Assembly: GCF_030272615.1 (NCBI RefSeq) | Contig: NC_081409.1 | Location: 873,386,626 to 873,450,625 of the forward strand | Direction: 5' to 3' | DNA length: 64,000 nucleotides | Source: Cryptomeria japonica | Taxonomy: Eukaryota > Streptophyta > Pinopsida > Cupressales > Cupressaceae | Shown: piece by piece, positions 59,978 through 64,000 of the stretch | How positions within the stretch are numbered: the stretch's first letter is position 1 | How the letters are laid out: every line of letters begins with the position of its first letter | Made by a program: the position numbers and the translations under genes | The notes under the pieces: model-generated | What the model saw: only the letters and a program-made list of their open reading frames with translations | What the model was told of the DNA's origin: nothing | Database searches by the model: none

Positions 59978-62900
59978 TGGGACTCACAAAATTTGAGTCA
60001 AGTTTTGAGGTCCAATTCAAAATTTTGCATCTGTATTTTTAGGAAGGCACCTAATCTCATTCAGATGGCCTAGTTTAAAGAAGGGTAAAATGGGGCCAGT
60101 TAATTATCAAAGGGTAAGGCTTGGGAATTGTGTCCTATACCTTTCATTTGTCCTATTAAGTGTTTTGAAAGTTTCACAATTCAATTTGGATCAATTTATC
60201 AAGTACCCATTTCAAGGGGTGAGCTCAAAGTCCATCATAGGTGCAAATGCAGATTTTATTAAGTGGCCTAATTTGAGGGCCTATAAATTTTTACCAGTAG
60301 ATCGTCATGTTGAAATTAAAAATGAATTGATTTCTATGCATATAGGTGAGTCAACATTCCAAGTTTTAGGTCCCTATGAATCTATTTGCTCAGTTTGGTA
60401 AGCTTAATCCATCTACAGTTTGTATTGTTTCCACAAGTCCCTGTTTCAACAGCTAGTTAGAGCCCCGCTTTGCACATGCGTAAAAGATGCCCAAGTGAAT
60501 GTCATGTCAGAATATTTCTTCCAGGCTATTGCTAGTAGGAAGGACAAGCTATGTTTCCAATTTGAAGCCCCTGTCAATCCATTTGATCAATTTTCCAAGA
60601 TGATTTCTTGAGCCACTTTATTCAAATTTCTGCACTTTCATTGCTACATCCTTTTAAGTGGCTATTTTCATGAGCACACTATTTGCACCCTATTGGCTTC
60701 CCGGTCGAACTAAAAAATCCATGGTCTTCCTTTTATTTTGAAGTATCTATGCCCCATATTTGGGGGTCTACAGAGATCGTTTGATATTTTTAAGAAAGAC
60801 ATTTTGAGGTCCCCGCGCATTAATTTTATCGAGTTCATAGTGTTGATAGAGCCATTTGGTCATCTTTGACCGTTAATATTTCTTCACCCAGGATTTGTCT
60901 TGAGAAACAGTTTGGCAGAGTGAATGCTTATATATCAGATAGTACGCCTATAAATTTGCAAAGTCCAGAAAGGTGTTTTGACTAGTTTGAAAATTGCATC
61001 TTTGGGTTTAAATGCGAAAATAGGGCGCAAGTGCCTAAAAGTTGCAAAACTCAGTTCAATGATTAGAAAATTGTGTCGATCAACTCCAGAGTTATGTTCA
61101 AGGTTCCTAAGGCATTTCAAAGGTCAATTGCATGAAAACGAATTCTTTTTTAGTCGGACCCACTTTGGGGCCCGACCTGGCTTTTGCCCATGTCTTAAGT
61201 TTCTGGTAAAGTGTTCTTCATGCATGCTGATGCATATCACCATCAGCTCGATCCTCATTATGATCCTTTATGTCTAGTTACAATGGTGAAAGAATAAAGG
61301 TACTATGATATTCTAGGAGTGGAAACCTTCAGGCTTAATAAACTCCAGGCAAATGCTACTGGCAAGCATAGTGCTCAATCCTCCTGGCAGATGACGCGGA
61401 AAGGATAAGAGTTTAGAAGTTCCAGAAAATGTAAATGGCAGGTGTATTTCTAGCCATCTCCCCTCCCACATGTATGCAGACATTTGAAACTCCAACCAAA
61501 TGCATTGCCAGTGGCAAATGAAAAAGACATCATAAACTTTCAGGCAAATGCTATCGGCGGGTGTTTTGGAAAACTGTTATCCTCTACGTGGTAAATGGCA
61601 TTGAGAAAGAATTAAAAGTCTGAAAGAAAATGTAAGTGGCATGAGAAAATGCCAAAATCTTTTACCCCTATGTGGCTGACAAGCTAGAAGTTGGTTGAAT
61701 GGCGTGAAAAGGGGCTGAAGAAAGATTCAAAATAAAAATGAATGAAATTGGCCTATGCAACCAAAGTCCTCCTGCGTTATGTGTAGAGGCATTAACACTT
61801 CAACCAAATGCAATGGAAGGTGTATTTCCAAATCCATGACCCTTGCTAGCTCCCCCTGCATGATGGCTAAGTGAGGTTTAGAAACCCTCCAACCACTGCA
61901 ATTGAGAGGTGTAAAGCCCAAATTCCATAATCTTTACCAGTCCTCCCTCTACCGTGGCTGGTGAAAAGGTCGCAGAAACTCCCAAACTCCATCAATTGGT
62001 GGTTTCACTTGTTGTGTGGTATGAAAGCAAAATGCATATGGCAGGTGTTTTGTCAAACTCCACGACCTCTGTCAGCATCCTTCCCCTGCCCTGTGTGGTA
62101 TAATCGATGGAAGGCAATTTAAAAAGTTTTCAACCAAATGCATTGGTTGGTGTAAACCAATATTCCTCCTTGCGTGGTTGTTGGTTAAGGCATTAGAAAC
62201 CACAAGAAAAATGCACTTAACAGGTGTAAACACTTATCCTCCCTACGTGGAAGAGGAAAAGGCGTGAAAATTTCAAGCAAACTACAATTGTTATGTGTAA
62301 ATGCAATTCCACAACATTTGCCCAATTCTCCCTGCGTGGTGTTAAAAGGGGAAGGTTAAACCAAATTTTTTTAATGCAAATGCATTTTGGTAGGTGTAAA
62401 GTTTTCCAAACTCCCTCTTGTGGCATGTCATGGAACAAAAATGCAAATAACCTTCAAAAAAATACCATTGGTTGGTGTAAACCAATATTCTTCCTTGCAT
62501 GGTTGTTGGTTAAGGCGTTAGAAACCACAAGCAAAATGCAGTTCCAGGCAAAAACCCATTATCCCACATTGGCTGGGTGGAGCGATATTTGAGTATTTAA
62601 ATAGCTATAGTGTCAAAGCCTTAAGGCTTTGGATGCAAGGTGCTAGCTTGGTGCCCAGTGGACCCCACGCGTGCATGCATGAATCTTGAGGTGACATTGA
62701 GTTAGCTGGCAACGAGGTGGACCCCATGTGTGTACAATTATCGAGGTGAGTGAGTTTTGCAGTAAGAGGATGAGTTAATAAGTTAGTAGGTTCATCGTAG
62801 ATCAATGGTGGTCATTGATTCACAAAGAAGAGTTGCACGATAGTTACCCATCGCGAACCAACAACAAAGCACGTGCAGAAAAGGCAAAGTTAACTAGTTT

Positions 62901-64000
62901 GCAAGTTGAGGAAGATCTGACGGCTGTCACTGATTCTCAATGCAAAGATGCACAAAATTTACCCTTCGTGAACTAGCGATGAATGAGCCAGTAGGCCCAG
63001 GTGGTAGGTGAGTTGGCGGGTCCCGATGAAGTGGCATTTTAGTGGCATACAGGTGGCAGTCTGCAAGGTAGGTGAAGTGGCAGATAGGTGAGGTGTTGTC
63101 CCAGGTGGTGCCACGGATGAATCACAGGTTGCCACATGGTAGGGTGCAGGTCAAGAATCAGGCGAAAAATCAAAGTTAATAATAAAGTCCTGACTATAGG
63201 TCAAAATCCAAAAATTTAAATGATGGGTCCACATTGAGAGATTAATTCGCCTGAGGGGTATTGTTTGCCCAAACATAGACATACTATATACCATTGGAAA
63301 GCTCTTGGAATGAAGAATTCAGTTTTGTAATTAGTTTAAATAGATCTCAGATATTTTGAGAGAAATTTCCATGAGAAGGATGAAGGAAATATTTTTCAGT
63401 TGGGGAAAGAGGACACATGGTAATTTCTAATGCAATTTGGTCTTTTCCCCCTCCATCATATTCTAATTTCTTCTCAATTGTAAGGGTTCTAGTTTTTTGG
63501 AGATTTTTTCCAAGGGAGAAATCTGAAATTGCAGGTTCTAGTCTTATGCATGTAATTTTCTTTGTTGTAATTGTTGATCTTCCTATTCTCCTGTCATTGA
63601 ATAGATGCATTTAGCTGTAAATTTTTAGTTGCAGGTCATATATATGTAAGGCATATATATTTTTCAATTTCAATAGATCCAGTCTTCTAGGGAGTTTGGG
63701 TTTATCCTCCTAAGTAAGAGTGTAATTCCTGCTCTTAGGCATCCTTTACAGAAAGGATTTAAATTCTATGAGCAAAAATTGTGAATTTGAATTATTGTTT
63801 GGATATGTATGATCCTTTGATTTAGTTTAGAATGTATTAATGTTAGGCATTAATATAGGGACATCTTTTCAATTAGTTTGATGTGCAGCTTGGATTTCAT
63901 TTATGGTTATTTGTATTGACTCTATGCCCAGATTGAGGCACTGATCTATTATAGCCAGATGTTATTTGCAACATTTAAAAATTAAATCAGAATATCTTTT
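59978..64000 (+). repeat. 3' LTR of the Ogre-like element (partial)
   Basis: Begins TGGGACTCACAAAATTTGAG and follows 53272 onwards with frequent substitutions and small indels. The window ends at a point matching about 57330, so some 320 bp are missing. Subrepeats lie at about 61330-62540. Confidence 0.85.

Larger units (their letters stand above)
53272..64000 (+). mobile_element. Ogre-like LTR element with reduced internal region
   Basis: Two direct repeats (53272-57648 and 59978 to the window end) flank only 2.3 kb. The PBS TGGCGACTCTGCTGGGGA at 57653 is of the Ogre/Tat type. The internal part has one broken ORF and no gag, protease, RT or integrase, so it is a non-autonomous derivative of the LARD kind. 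The right LTR matches the left up to about 57330 and then leaves the window. Confidence 0.8.

Overview
This window is almost entirely transposable-element DNA from a large, repeat-rich plant nuclear genome. The clade mix (Tat-like and Ogre-like Ty3/gypsy, copia-type LTRs primed by initiator Met-tRNA, an L1-type LINE with a DUF4283 ORF1), the absence of host genes, the diverged copies and the deep nesting fit a gymnosperm best, but this is inference. Nearly every coding region carries stops or frameshifts. I found no convincing host gene, tRNA, rRNA or CRISPR array.

Layout. 1-2384: the 5' end (gag start, PBS, 2.06 kb LTR) of a minus-strand copia-type element whose remainder lies left of the window; it was inserted into the gypsy DNA that follows. 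2385-21523 (+): two head-to-tail copies of one Tat-like Ty3/gypsy element sharing a middle LTR at 9871-10704. Each has an additional RNase H upstream of RT, a catalytically degraded RNase H after RT, an integrase, a spacer rich in GGTTCAA motifs, and a third large ORF of about 1,062 codons before the 3' LTR. 21524-22630: truncated LTR of a minus-strand element. 22785-23437: TA/CA microsatellite at the 3' end of a LINE.

23438-40270 (-): one L1-type LINE of roughly 5.8 kb split into pieces by younger insertions: a 1.77 kb solo LTR (24490-26256), a 1.55 kb solo LTR (28418-29966) followed directly by complete element A (29972-36493), and a 1.05 kb solo LTR (38335-39381). Removing each insertion with one target-site copy rejoins the LINE reading frame.

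Element A and relatives B (40271-44395) and C (47971-53271) form a family of gag-like-only LTR elements on the minus strand: LTR, Met-tRNA PBS, ORF1 (coiled coil plus about four CCHC knuckles), ORF2 (about 1,069 codons), PPT, LTR. No protease, RT or integrase is visible in them. ORF2 resembles in length, layout and several motifs the third ORF of the Tat-like elements, and is the best candidate here for an undescribed system.

44396-47470 (+): LTR and leader/gag start of another gypsy-type element, inserted in the LTR of B and cut by a 500-base assembly gap (47471-47970). 53272-64000 (+): an Ogre-like, internally reduced element with LTRs of about 4.4 kb, the same type of PBS as the Tat-like elements, and one broken acidic ORF. 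It interrupts the LTR of C and runs off the right edge.
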